Below, piece by piece: positions 48,066-63,131 of a DNA stretch of 64,000 nt; position 1 is the stretch's first letter, and each line of letters starts with the position of its first letter. Made by a program: the position numbers and the translations under genes. The DNA is from Latrodectus hesperus (Eukaryota; Arthropoda; Arachnida; Araneae; Theridiidae): the NCBI GenBank assembly GCA_037975125.1, contig CM075853.1, forward strand, positions 53,514,958 through 53,578,957. Reading direction: 5' to 3'. The notes beneath the pieces are model-generated. The model did no database searches, was not told where the DNA came from, and saw nothing but the letters and a program-made list of their open reading frames with translations.

Positions 48066-50024
48066 CAACATATCAAAATGTGACATTCTGAGTTCTTATG
48101 AATTTTCAATCGTTATTAATACTAATGCTGACCTCATGAGATCATGGATTTCTCATTTTGATATTTAAATGATATCCTCGTTTTTTTGGCAGAATAAAAT
48201 TGGGTATTTAAATACATACATGAGAATGAGTTTTGGGGACTTGCTGAACATGACCATCTCTGCAAGGTGATTAATTTTTTCACCAACTACTGTGATTGTC
48301 CTTGGACTTTAAGTGGTATCATGTGATTGTCACTAATTTAAAATAAGATATGAGGTACAAGTAAAATTATTTTTAGGTTTTATTATTTCAAGTAATACTT
48401 TGTTCGATCTTTAAAATTTGCATTGCATTAAATGCGTCTTAAAAATTGTACTATAAATTTACTCTCAAGAAATGTGTCTAATTTTACTTTACAATCAACA
48501 AATACAAAAAAGCAGGGGCATGTGTGGCTCTTAATATTCACCATAATTACTGATATTATAGTCTTCCATGTTCATGCCTTCTTTTAAGTTATTTTCCCTT
48601 TCTGCATGATTACTTGCTTTTCGTTTCCTATTAGAAATTCCTAATTCCCCCAAGAGTTCTTTAACTTGTTCTTTCCATCAAACTTTTGGTCTTTATATCT
48701 AAATTTGCTGGAATTAACTTCAAAGAATCTGTCAAACAATTTTAATTATATGTCAAACAATTATGTATTATTCTTTCAGCATGATACATCCATTGATTCT
48801 TCTCCTTATTTCCTTGACTTTTTGTAACAATCACAGATTTTTTTTAAAATTTTTTATCTCTAATTCTCCTTTTGCCGTTTTCATACACGCTAATAATTTC
48901 CCAAAATCTTTTCTCCCATATTTTCAATATAATTCTTCATAAAATATTCTCATAGTTTATTTCAAAGCTATACGGAAGAGTAGCAGTAATGATGACATTG
49001 TATACGTGAATATTTAGCTCTCAATTTTAAGTGCGAAGATTTTAATGGCTATTTTGTAAAGCATATTAACAATTAATTCCTGCTGTGATTCTTTGTCTGA
49101 TTGCGATAAGAGTTTCAATTTTAAAATTAATTAGAACACCAAGGTATTTGAATTCATTAACTCTCTTATAAAATCCTTCACTACATTCAAAATTCTTTAT
49201 CTCTAGATAAGCTTCTTTTTTATTTATCCTATATTTAGTTTATCCTATATTATATATCCTATATTTATCCTATATTAGTTAAAAAAATTTTGTGATAAAA
49301 TATGATAACACGTAATCTATAAATCAGTATTATTAGCTCGATTAATAAATTCAATCGGATAAAAACTTAAACTGAATTTATCTTCATTTAATTAAAGAAC
49401 TAATTTCATTTTGTTCTAAAATTAATCTATGAAGAAATAGCGAGTGTGATAAAATGTTGTAACTTTTTGATTAATGATGATGAAATAACAAAGGATTTTA
49501 TCATACCATAAATGATAATTAAGATAATTTATCTTTTCTCATTCTTTAACGTATTTTATACCGTTATAACGTAAATTAGACCAAAAAATATACTTTTAAT
49601 AAACATATTGAAATGTATTCAATAAAACATGTTGTACTTTCGATCTTTTTTCATTATGTAAACAAATATACTAAATGCACTGAAATAAAATTTGATCCTA
49701 AATTTCACTTTTTAAATCTCCTATAAATTTTAAAAAGTAATAATTTTAAAAAATCACTTTATCATTCCTCAAAACATTATTTAAATTGGCACATTAAAAT
49801 TTTTAACAGCAAGAAAGTTAATTTCTAAAGGAATAGTAATTTGTGATACTTTGGTAGAAAGAGCAGGGAAAAATCCATCACCTTTTTTAATAAAATATAT
49901 ATATGTTATTAAAAACTTTCAAAGCAGAATAAACCAAATTTTTTAAACATATCATTTAAATAATGAATTTTTTCTTCAATTTGACATAATTAAAAATAAA
50001 ATTGCAGTTTTTCTGAGTTGATAA
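48066..50024. other. AT-rich sequence, no supported gene
   Basis: Contains a local tandem region at about 49217-49281 built from TTATCCTATATT-type units. No recognised mobile-element protein was seen. Confidence 0.5.
49217..49281. repeat. imperfect short tandem repeat (TATCCTATATT units)
   Basis: Four or five diverged copies of a 10-12 base unit. Confidence 0.75.
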
Positions 50025-50480
50025 TCCGAACTATTGTTGCAATCGGAAAGCAACATTTCCCAGTATGCAATCGATCAACATGCTCTCAATGCATAAATTC
50101 CATCCGAAATAGCCTCCGTTCCCGTTAATTTTTGACGTGCACCACTTTCCTCCGAAGCGGTATCAGATGGAAGAGATGATCATATGTTTGTTTATTAGCG
50201 CCCCCATCTTACAGCTAATTGTGGCGTAACAATAATGCCGCAACTACCCGACAGCAGGTGTCGCGCGTCGCAGGTGGATTCTTCTCCGATCAGTTGCTGC
50301 TGCACAGCCCCTATCATTCTGGGGACGCGTCACTCATTAAATGCATTTTCAATTATGATTTGTTAACAGAAGTCATCAATTAAAGCCACAATAAGGAAAT
50401 GGTGAGAGTCCACTTCGTTTGCGGTCGGGAAGGTGATACTTCTACATTCGTCTCGTTCACAGATATTCCTTGTATGTCCG
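50025..50480. promoter_or_regulatory. GC-richer island J, dense enhancer-like motif cluster
   Basis: Within about 120 bp lie CAGATG (50164-50169), CATATG (50181-50186), TGTTTGTTTAT (50185-50195, forkhead-like), AGCTAATTG (50213-50221, homeodomain core), and two CAGGTG E-boxes (50255-50260 and 50271-50276). GTCATCAATTAAAGCC follows near 50372. No frame is open across the block. This is the window's best candidate for a developmental cis-regulatory module. The motifs are seen; activity is inferred. Confidence 0.42.
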
Positions 50481-52189
50481 TATAATGGATAAAAATTGGA
50501 ATCTCTGGTTTTGGCTTTTATTGTTCACTTCATATAGCTTATTCAGTAAAGAAAATCAAAAATTTTGGACTCAAATTGGAATTGGAAATAATGTTAAGAT
50601 TTCAGCATTATACATTACTTAAAATATTTATTAATGCATTAAATATTTTAAAGTTTAATATTTAATACCCTGCTAATCAAGAAGTGAGAAAGAGACAGCT
50701 TTCTTACAAAACTTAAAAGTTCATTTATAGGTTAAATTACTAATTTCTTTTAATCTTTTTATGAAAATTAACCTAAATATAGATTTTTCAAAAATTAAAT
50801 CTTTTTCCTTATCATCGTGAAGAATGAAATTTAATTGTTATGATCTTTGTTTTGAGTAAGAATTATTAAAAGTTTATTTAATGTTTGAGACTTTTAAAAT
50901 TGAGACAGTAAAAATATCATTACAATTATGATATTAGTAAGAAAATTAAATTTTTTTTAATGTATTGAATTAAAAACTGTATATCATTTTTTAAGCTCAT
51001 TCTGTGAGTCCACATTTTACTGTTTAAGTTCTTTCTTTATCTCGCGAAGAATGGAATTTAAATCTATTAATCTCAATGTAAGTTAGATAAAGCAACAAAA
51101 TTTTATTCTTTATACAAATTTTACAAAGTAATTTTTGCTAAGATAACAAATTAATTATCATTAATTATTATATCATCAATATATAAACAAACAAATGCTT
51201 AAATTTAAAGTAGATAAACGTCATTTCCACCATTTATGTAGTTAATAAATTTATAAATAATAATACGATAATTTTTTTTTAAATAAAACTAAATTTTAAA
51301 TTTTATAGTATGAGTTATACCTCAGTTTTAACTTCCTGAATGTGCTAAAGAAAATTACTTGCAAAACATTTTAACGTATTCTGTCAAAAAAATGAACATT
51401 CAGTTTTAAACATATCTTACAACACAGAATATTATTCTGTTATATATATATTTTCTATTCATATATACAATAGTTTTCCCATTGATGAATTCTTCTGTCA
51501 CATTTTCTTCAGATTTCAGGGATTTTCTTTTTTTTTTTGAGTTACCTCGATTAAATTTAACATTTTTCTTAAGTACTGAGAAATTTGCTCAACATTTTAA
51601 TGCGTAATTAGAAAAAACAAAGAATTATTTCATTTATCTAATCCTTAATTTCTGGATAAATTGCTAGAATTCTGGGTGTTCGATAAGTTTAATTCTTTCC
51701 TAAGTATAAGAAAACATCGTTCTTATACAAAAAGTGCCCTTTTTCTTTCATATCATCAAAAACAAGATTTCTGTCAACTACATTCTAGTGAGAAGCATTT
51801 TCAAGCTTTAAAGACAGAATTATATATATTAAATACAAAACAAGTGTGAAATAAATGGAAATTTATTTCATTGATAAAACAAACCATATTAGATTATTTT
51901 ATGGTTAAAATATTTTTTATAAATACACTGATATATAAAATAAATTACAAAATATTTGCAATATTAGACTAAGAAATTCAAAATAAACAGTAAAAACTAA
52001 ATCTGAGTATTTCACAATTTTTCTCGTACATTTTGTCACATCAATGGTTATAAAAAAATTTTAGAAACACTAAGGAAATATTTTGTACCACTTTTCTTCA
52101 AACATTGTTCGAAGATCATGTTTTTTTATTGAATAACAAATGCTTTGCCCCAACAGAAAACTTAATTCAGCGCAAGCCCGAAAATCATT
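50481..52189. other. AT-rich sequence, no supported gene
   Basis: One plus-strand frame at 51661-51849 is open for 62 codons but shows no family resemblance. Confidence 0.55.
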
Positions 52190-52400
52190 GCTTTTAAAAA
52201 TAAAATTTTAAATGACACCCTCGTATAATTTTGCAGTCTTGAAAGGGAAACAAGTTGCCCTTTTGTAAGCACCTGTGAAATGGTGACCTACAAATTGAAG
52301 CAGACACAATGCAGCTTCCCTGCAGCGCACCTCCTGACTGTCGCGCGTCCGGCTCGTGGAAGGCGTGTGGCAGTATGTGGGTTCTTTGCATATTTTGCTT
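52190..52400. promoter_or_regulatory. GC-richer island K, candidate conserved non-coding element
   Basis: Contains AAGCACCTGTGAAATGG near 52267 with a CACCTG E-box, GGTGACCTAC near 52280, and CTGTCGCGCGTCCGGCTCG near 52337. A T-rich pyrimidine tract follows to about 52565, and three overlapping frames are open there; none resembles a protein. Confidence 0.27.
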
Positions 52401-55400
52401 TTCTCGAAAAGATATATATTTTGTTTATAGCCTCTTTATTGATGGATTTGCGTCTGCTGCAATCAGCTTCAGATCTCTTAATTTTTTTTCTCTTCGGTTT
52501 TTTTTCCTTTCTTCCGCTTTTCTTTATCTTTTCTATCTCTGTCATTTTTATTTATTTTTTTTACTGTCTGATTTTGCCTTGACTAAGATGGGTGTTTGCG
52601 TTTCAAACAGTGTTTCTTTCTGAATTTCCTAATGTGAGAATAATTGCTCAATAGAAAATATATTATCTAATATATAATTTGTGTTTTTCTGGAAAAAAGC
52701 ACTGCATAATTTTTATTAGTTCCAATTAAGAAAAAATAGGCATTCTTCAATTTATGAACAGTTTTTTTTTCAGATAAACTTTATAAATATATCTGTTTCT
52801 GTAACTTTTATTTGTTTTGATTATAAAAAAATAGTTTTCTATAAACAATCGTGTTATAATGTTTTTTCGTGTGAAATTTTTATTATTTTAGATTTTAATA
52901 TATTTTACATTAATATTATTTTAAATTAATATTATTCCCCTAAATTTAAATGCATATTCATTCTTAAATAATTTTCATAAAAAAATTCTTGCTAAAATAT
53001 TTTATTTAACATTGTAGAGAACTGTTTTTTAAATATATTTCTAAGTAAAATTTAAATAATGATTGAGAGATAAAGATTAGAAATATGTTGAAATGCAATT
53101 AAAGTATTGATTTGAAAATATTATGTAATGTAACAAATTATTGATTTTAAAATAACGAAATAAAAACTTCTTGATGAATCAAATAATATAATTTTAAATT
53201 TTCAATTCAGTAGTTTTCGACAGATTTCTAAATGCTGATGTGCTTTTAAATAAATCATTTGTTTTCTATATTATTCACTCAACTTCTTTGTTTGATTATT
53301 AAAATGATATGCTTTTATAAAAACATATAATTTAAAAATGAATAAATTGAAATCAGCATGTTCTTTATTAAAGTAAGTTAAAATAAATCTTTATATTTAC
53401 TGGTTTAAAGGCAACTCAATTTTCAGCTTATTTCCCTATAATACTGAAATATATGTATTACATGCTTAATAATATTTCATATCTTACCTTTGATAATATT
53501 ACTAAAATGCATTAGTAAACGTATTCAAATAAAATGCAAAACTTGTTTAAAAAAAGCATAAAAAATTAATTTATATTATTAAAACAAGTGTGAAAAAGTG
53601 TCTATCATAGTGAAAGGATTCTCATTTCTGTGAACAGAAATAGTTAATTTGAAAACAATCGTTGAATATCAATTGTCATGGCATTAAGTGCTAAGAGCTT
53701 ATTATCGTGTATTTTAAAATAATGAATATATAAATCAGAAATATATTTTAGTCACAAACACGAAATAGTAGAATATTAAATGACATAGTACCATATTGAA
53801 TCAAAAGAAATAAAAAACAGTGAAATCACTTTCCAATAATTTATTGATTTGAATTTAGTTTGAGAAACTTATAAAAAAATAGCTAAATAATTTCATGAAT
53901 AAGCTAATTTTGCTCCAACAATTGACAAGTTTTTACATAAAAGGGATAAATTCACTTCTCAAGATGGAAACATTACTTTATGTTAAATATTCATAAGAAT
54001 TTCAACTGACATTCAATGAGAACTAGATGATGTAAGCCACAATCAAAGTGACAGTCTGTGAAAATAATCTCATAACATAAATGATATTATTAAAAATGTC
54101 AGTACTTGCTGAATGTTTCGCTTCAAATAATCAGCTGATGGAAAACCTGTTGAATTAGTAAACAACCCTGAAGGAAAACTAAGAGCTGATAAATGTTATC
54201 TTTGTTTAAGCAATTGGGAATGATTATTTTAACCTTTTCAGACTCTCAAAAGTTGCAATTCTTATTATTTGTAAAATGACCTTTATTTCTTATAAAAATA
54301 AGAGCTTTTAATTATAACTATTCTTGTTTTAAAATGGCAATTTTCTAAATTTTCTTGATTTAATTGTGTAAAAATTCAATTTGTTTCTAATAAAATAAAA
54401 GTTAAAAAGACATGCTCTTATATGAAAAACACAGTTATTCGTTAAAAAATGTATTACAAATTTTATATTTTAATTTTGTTTAATCTAATATTTAATTTAG
54501 TCCATTTGTCTACAAACCTCAATATTAAATTGTAAATTATCTAATTTTATATACAACATTTTTATGAATAATTATCAAATTAAAAAATATAAAAGGTGCA
54601 TATTAAGTTAATATCAATACAATTTACTTGAAGTTTTGCTAAAGAGTGGAGTTTTCTAACCATTAAAATTATTTTTCAAGAAATTTTACTTTCAAGTATT
54701 GAAAAAATCAAACACAGAAATTGTACTGAATTTCGAAAATAAAAATGTAAAAAAAATCTTTATTGAATGCAATAAAATTTATATGAGATATGAAGGTTAT
54801 TTTCAAAATAGGAAATAAAAGCTAGAAATATGCATTTTATGCAGAAATTTTTTTTCTGTTTGAGAAAACCGAAACGGAAATATAATATTCGCAATTGCTT
54901 TCTAGAATTTTATTTTTGATTTGTTTGAGAGCTCTCAACAAGATTATGTGAATTTCCTAATAAAGGCCAAATAAAGAAAACAAGTCAAGTGTTAGTTTTG
55001 CGACTTTTCAGGAAATACATTCAGCGGATACGAAACACTTAAGCACTACCAAGGAAACACAATGGCATACAAATTTTAAGAGCCCAAAAATTATACTAAC
55101 TGATTATTTTGCATATAATATGTGGTCAATTAAATAAAAAAAACATTAAAACTTCGAGCTTTCGAATCTTGAATTTTTTTTTTTTTTTTTGGATTTGTGA
55201 ATTCGAGTGCATTTAAATCACATTTACAAAACTGGTATGATGTGTAAATTATATTCATATGCAGTTTTTGTTACCAATAAAAGAAATTTTATAATAAAAA
55301 TTGGCCCATCATTTTTAAATGCAAATTTTTTGTTTAAATTATTTTTATTTAATATTTTAATTAAGTTGCAGTTGTCAGATAGGCCTATATAGATATTATT

Positions 55401-55900
55401 TATTATTATTTTTAGATTGCTCCTATAATAACAACTTAGGAGCAGTAAGTTTTTAACTTAGCTGTTTGATATCTGTAAAATACCATGATGTTATTTGTGA
55501 ATTTTGTTTAAAAAATGTTGCGCGAAAAAAATCCTATTCTACGGAGCATGAGAATTAAAAATAATTATCTTGCGTGTACCATTTTTTGTAGAATAGCTCC
55601 TTGTCATTTCGTTTTTCCGAGGAAGAATCTATAACCTGTTTTACTTATTCTAACTAGTGATGTTATTACTCATGATTGAAATTGAAATAAAACGTCTGCT
55701 TAAAATTCTTTTTTATGTTTAAACAATTTTACACATATGTTTTCAAAGCTTTCTATTTGAAATTCTAACCATATTCTGATGCATTTGAACAAACGACTTT
55801 ACAGAGTGGTCTAATCCTAATTAAATCAGTCCTGTCCTTCGAAAATGGCCATAAACTTTAAGCATGCGCGTTAAAAAAAATACTTACTAAAAAAGTAAAG
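52401..55900. other. AT-rich sequence, no supported gene
   Basis: Plain AT-rich DNA with homopolymer T runs (for example near 55175-55190). No motif or frame of note. Confidence 0.6.
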
Positions 55901-58429
55901 TATCACTTGTATAGTTACTCCCAGGGGGTTGGACCTTGAAAAGTAATTGGGTTTCTTCCTTTTCCCTAGATGTGTGTCGTCGATATCGATTAAATCTGTC
56001 ATTTGAGAAACGAGCCGTGGAAGTCAATTTCAACCTCTTTATTTATATCCATTTACTTTATTATCTTCTTAACACTTTCCGCTTTGATTACTTGAAATAA
56101 GCAGTAAAAAATGAAACCCCCAAATTAGATAGCTAATATTACATTTAGAGCACTGCATAAGTGGTGTTATCTACCTGTTTTATGAAGCAATGTAACTTAT
56201 ATTCATAGGTGAGAAATTGTATAGTTACTAACTGAAAGCAACAAGTGGAATTTTTTTTTTTTTATCTTTCAGAAATAATTACATAAAATAAATTAGGAGG
56301 CTCTGAATCGAAAAGACTTTTTTAATCTAAGTTTTAAGCCAAAATTGCTTTTTGCTGTTCGTTTCAAAAATTCAAATTGTGATGGAATTTCATTGATTAT
56401 TTTCATATACGCTGAATGGATTATTTATAAGTAGAATATAAGAAGTATAATTAAAAAAAATTGACAGATGAATCTTTTGAAATTATATTTTATAAAAATG
56501 CACTTAAATGAATTAACTTGAATTCATTGAATTATAGTCATTGAATTCATTCTTATTTTGAGATAACAACAATTAACAAATCAATTAACATTTCTTAGTC
56601 ACATATTTTTAGTCAAACAGTAAAATCTGCTATTTCAATTATATTTACAGCTTATTTTATTTTTTAAAGTGGATAATCCTATTTAACTTTTACAGAATGG
56701 TTAGTAGTATTTGATTTATGATATTATAGTATACAACTTTAAAAAATAGTTTGCAAAGATAAAAGTTAAATCACACACATGAATAAATCCTTAAAAAATA
56801 ATATATAAAATTGTGACAAAGTTTTCTAAACTTTATAAATTTGTCATGTAATATATATAAATTTAAAAAAATTAAAATTACTTTATGGTAGTTAAATGTT
56901 TGATTAAGTGTAAAAAATTGCTAACAAACTGAAAATCATTTGAAAAATATTTTAACATCTATACCTTTTAAGTCTTTTACAGGCAGTTATTTACACTCAT
57001 TCACTGTAACAAGAAGAAAAATCAAAAATTCAAAATCTCTTTCCCTCAAATAGACACGGTAAAAGCAGAATAAATGAAATGTGAGTTTAAGTATAAATAA
57101 TTATACCCTAATAATTATTTCAGTTAATATAAATTTTCCTAAACATTAATATAGAATTATTAAAATTGGACTACAATACAGGAACAATAAAAGCAGACAT
57201 TCTGGTAATCCTGAAAAATACAACACCAAGACTAACTATGTAAAATTTGTATTCTGTGTATACTGTTGTAAAATATGCAAGCAATGATGGGTTTAGCTTA
57301 GCTGATTTCATGGGCTACTGTAATGAGATAAAAAAACAAAGTAATAAAATATTCTCATTTTCAAGAACTTAAGTTTCATTTTTCTTGGGGGATTTTATAA
57401 TGCATTTTTATATGGTTTGTGAAACAAAAAGAATGTTTCTTAATTCTACAATAAGAAAATTGTTACATATTGTTTCGAGATGTCTTATTTAGAAATTGGA
57501 TATCATATCGGATTTAGTCCAGCAAGTGATTCATGAATATGAAATCTGCGGGTACACAAAAGGAATCAAGTGATCAACTAAAGTGATTGGCTCTATCTCG
57601 CAGCATTACCAAATGTGACTGCAAGTTTTCTGACACTTTAATATTCAAAGGTTGTTTTTTAGCCATTTGAAAATTCTTATTACCTTCCAGAAGTATTTTT
57701 CTTAGATAGGGATTCGTATTAGGATGTCATAAGAGAAAATAATTCACAGTGATGACATCAAGATAAATATACGTTCTGAAAACAAAAATAACTTTAGCAA
57801 CTTCTGATAGCCACACCTAAGAATGGTGCACTACTAGGATGCCATGCTAACCATCAGCCTGAGACTGTGGGAGTAGATACCAGAATATTGGATTCTATTT
57901 AAATTGAATCCTGAACGCCAGAAATAGTATAAAACTGATCTCCAATAGTATTTCTACGATTCAATTCAGAGAATGCAGAATGGTTTTGTGCAACATAAAT
58001 AACAGAATAGCGCTTTTTACGAATGAAATGCCTTATGAAATAATGTAATATTATGCCACCAAAATAAAGAGTTTGTCTCAGACTCTTCTAGATTCTTGAA
58101 AAATAATGTATGCTTAAGGGCTGTTAGAGAGAACCAAAGTAATTTCTGCTTGATCAGTGTTAATAACTTATACAATAGTTAAAAATATTACTACTGTATT
58201 TCGTTTAGAAATTGTTTCAACTCAAGCATTATATTAAATTTGAAAAAGATACTCTCACATTTGATAGCTATTTTCTACTGATGTACTGATTCATTTAAAA
58301 AAGAACTTGCTAATACTGAAGTCGAAAGTAACAAAGTAATCTTTTTTGATTAATTTTCTTCCAACAAAGTATTATTGAAAATTTTCTCTGCTGTAATGGA
58401 AAGTTTTTTTTTCCGTTCTGAAACATATC
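55901..58429. other. AT-rich sequence with two weak GC-richer patches
   Basis: Patches at about 55915-56035 (CCCAGGGGGTTGGACC and TCGTCGATATCGAT) and about 57805-57910 (including GGATTC...GAATCC arms) are unclassified. No frame is supported. Confidence 0.4.
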
Positions 58430-59065
58430 ATATCAAGTGCGTTTTACACTCGTATTCACTCTCACCTTATTTGCATCCGAGAAATCTGAGCAAGTGAGAA
58501 GGAGGGCGTGTGCAGCTCATTAAGTTAATGACAATCCGTCGTTGCAACGGTTTCCGCCTTGCGTCCATTTTGCCCCGCAGACATACCTAAGCAAATAAAA
58601 CTCCGCATTAGCAGCACGGAACTCCGAAGAATGGGGAGAACACATTTCTTTTCCTTGTACTTAACACTTTTTATTTTCGAGACGCTGTGCTAATCATTAC
58701 TTTAATATCAGAGTGTCATCGCGGCCGGAGAAATTAATAGATCTCATCTAGCAAAAGGGTTGAGGCGAGAGGCGACTAAAATCTGTAATTTTCACACCTC
58801 GTTGAAAAGCTGCTCCATCAGCGGGATGAGTAATGATCCTGCGAGACGAAGCTCTTCCTCCAGACCATGGACTGTTATTAAATGAGAGAATACCTCTAAT
58901 AAAAAGAGACGCGTCCAAAATAAAAAGACCGATCAAAATCGGAGACTTCTTCTACAAAGAGATCGATTTGCAATTATTTTCTAATTATTTTTCCCACTCC
59001 GTAGCCCGTCCTCACGAGGAAGGTCTCGAGCGACAGAAAAGAAGAGATGGTTTCTTCATTTTTCT
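58430..59065. promoter_or_regulatory. GC-richer island L, candidate conserved non-coding element
   Basis: Holds TTAATGACA (58525-58533, homeodomain plus Meis-like), the 10-bp perfect palindrome CGTTGCAACG (58540-58549), GAGACGCGTCC near 58906 and CTCACGAGGAAGGTCTCGAG near 59009. Overlapping frames on both strands look like chance openings in GC-richer DNA. It has the same character as the other islands. Confidence 0.33.
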
Positions 59066-60330
59066 AAGAACTGAGATGACAAAAACAAAATGAAGCAAGA
59101 CAGGTGTACTTCAAGAACTTTAAATCAAAATATGGGAGATTTAAATGGACATATAGTAAAATACTGCATTCGGAAATATATTTCTTAAAATAATTACATT
59201 TTCATTAGAATTTTAATGTATATATATCTTGAATGTTAACATTAAATTTCAACGAGTTCAGTATTGAAAGTGAATAATTTTTTGACAATTAATGCAACTT
59301 TTGATTTTTTATATAGAAATATTTTGAAATGGAAAATAGTGTTTATTGAAAGATTATATAAGAGATGTATTGTATTTTAAAACGAAAGAGAAAAGATTAA
59401 TTACCTTAAAAAGTTTAAAAACCCTTCGTCAAAAGCATGATTTTTTACTCTGAAAATTATACCAAAGAATGATACGCCTGTATTACTGCCAAAAGTGTGT
59501 TGAAACACTTGATTTAAAATAAGTTTCTTTTTTAGTGCTGTATTTAGAAATCAGGTTTCAGTGTCTGCATGTATGAAAAAACAAATAATACAGAAATAGA
59601 TGATTACTGTAATATATACAATAATTTTTTAGTATTTTGATTATAAATCAAACTACTTGTTGTAATATAGGCCATGATAGTGCATACTATTTTATTAAAA
59701 AACTACATCTAATTCCATTAGATAAAAAAAAATGTCTAATACATCTAAAAATATGATCACTGTTATGAACTCTAATTAAATCGCATTTTACCTGAAATAT
59801 GTATGGAAATTATTTTATCATTTTAAGTATATAATCCCAATGATTATACTTTATCTATTCAGACGCTTAAGATAAAATAACTAGATTTTTCAGCAAATTT
59901 TTATGTACACAGTAGTTTACTTATCATTGGTTAATCTAATTTATTATAAAATATAATAAATTGTGTGTGTGTATGATTAATTGTTACTTTGAGCATAAGA
60001 AAGCAGTTTTTACATTTGTTATCACAGAGTAGCGAAATATTACACATTAAGCTCATATTTAATTTCTTACTTCTACCACATAAAATCAAAAATACCTTTA
60101 ATAACCAACCATATGATTGCATTATTATAAAAATTCCTGATGTCAGTATTTGTAATTTTCAGCAAACATAGAAGCCAATGAGATATTAATGGATACGATT
60201 TTTAACAGTTCATATTAAGCGTATAATAAAGAACATTATTTGCTAAAATTCTAGACATTATTCCTTTTTCTCAATGGACATAAATCAGAGATATAAATAA
60301 AGTGCCTGTGCTAGCTTATTCATCTAATTT
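59066..60330. other. AT-rich sequence with no recognised feature
   Basis: Nothing was identified. Confidence 0.6.
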
Positions 60331-60403
60331 TTTTTTTCATACTTAGTAGGATCAGTTTGTGTTAAATAAAACACTTTACCTGCTTAAAACTTCAAGCTTA
60401 AAA

Positions 60404-60589
60404 ATGTCGAGAAAACGATATTATGCAATCCATTTGTCAGAATTTCATTGGCGAGGAAAAAAATATCGCAAAGCTTATTATTCGTATGTTGAAAGACACA
60501 CCTTTAAAAAAGACTATAGACGATACTTTAAAAAAGACTATGAATATATTAACTTTAAAAATGAAAATGTGAAGCATTTAGATTTATAA
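60404..60589 (+). CDS. possible small basic, tyrosine-rich protein (61 aa), unrecognised
   Basis: From the ATG at 60404, preceded by AAAA as in common arthropod start contexts, a 61-residue frame begins MSRKRYYAIHLSEFHWRGKK. It is rich in Lys, Arg and Tyr. An in-frame 24-nt direct repeat (CTTTAAAAAAGACTA at 60502-60516 and 60526-60540) gives FKKDYRRY followed by FKKDYEYI. The stop at 60587-60589 overlaps an AATAAA poly-A signal (60589-60594). A pyrimidine tract ending in TTAG lies about 50 bases upstream of the ATG, which could be a splice acceptor. No signal peptide or family motif is visible. A chance frame in AT-rich DNA remains the likelier reading. Confidence 0.2.
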   Translation: MSRKRYYAIHLSEFHWRGKKYRKAYYSYVERHTFKKDYRRYFKKDYEYINFKNENVKHLDL

Positions 60590-60751
60590 ATAAAAAAGAA
60601 AACGGAAATTAAACATAAAGTTAGTCTTTACTAATCATTAAAAACAAACCTTACACAGTCATATATATAATTATGATATAAAAACCGAATCTAAATTTAG
60701 AAGCAGATTTACCACGAAAAGAAGATCAAAGATAAAAGAGTTTTATATACA

Positions 60752-60752
<1 letters not shown>

Positions 60753-60821
<69 letters not shown>

Positions 60822-60829
60822 ATACATAC

Positions 60830-60874
<45 letters not shown>
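60753..60874. repeat. (CA)n-(TA)n compound microsatellite
   Basis: About 64 bases of CA, a mixed CATA stretch, then about 38 bases of TA. Confidence 0.97.
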
Positions 60875-60877
<3 letters not shown>

Positions 60878-61638
60878 CAGTGCAATTTTTCAAATTGCAT
60901 TGCTTACAGTTTATTCAATCTAGTAATCATGAGAAATTTACTTATACTTAAAAGAATTCAAGTAAAAAAATCGATATTAAATGATATAATACTTTGGAAG
61001 TACTTCACAATGACGAAAATACACTAGACAAAGGAAAACGTTGTAGAAATTTTCGATATTCTGAATCCTTCAGCGGTAGATAGATTTCCAAATTACACAG
61101 GAATGAAAAAATTCGCAAAACAATTTGTCGAAATGTGAAATAGCGTTAAAGGCATCTTGTAAAATTAGAATGTTTTATATAAGGACGATCGATTACACGT
61201 TTTATGAATCACTATCCTTAAGATAACAATAATTACTTAATTAATCATATTAAATCTTTGAGAAAAATTTTTACATACTGATTTTACATTTGAAAATTCA
61301 CCTAAATTTAATATTGATCATTTTATAAATATAACAAATGCTTGTTTATACGAATCTCTAATTTATGAACATTTACGATTTTACTAACTAGTTTCTGGTC
61401 CCCAATATGTTCCCATAGACGCAATGATAATTTTAAGTCCCATTTATAAGAACAAAAATTCAAATAAAATCTCTGTTTTACGAATTTATTTTCTTGCACC
61501 TTTTGTTTGCTTTTATTTTTTACTATTTAATTATTTCCATTTTTTATTTTATGATTGAAAAATTCGGATTGATTTTCTATTAAGGAATCTTAAATTCTTA
61601 TGGAAACTAACTACATCGAACTGTCGATAACTATATAT
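60875..61638. other. AT-rich sequence with no recognised feature
   Basis: Nothing was identified. Confidence 0.6.
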
Positions 61639-61639
61639 A

Positions 61640-63045
<1,406 letters not shown>

Positions 63046-63131
63046 TAAATGGAGCAGTGTGTTTTTATAAAAGAAGTTTAGAAACAAGAAAATAGGGGGT
63101 TACATTGCCTGATTTTTTTTCTTTTTAGCAG

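Noticed and set aside
52280..52623. Three overlapping frames of 85-104 codons
   Set aside because: All arise from a pyrimidine-rich tract plus GC island; translations are low-complexity Phe/Leu or Lys/Arg text.
57805..57960. Possible tRNA-like A box on the minus strand (GGTTAGCATGGCATCC)
   Set aside because: No B box at the right distance and no SINE body; similarity limited to one short word.
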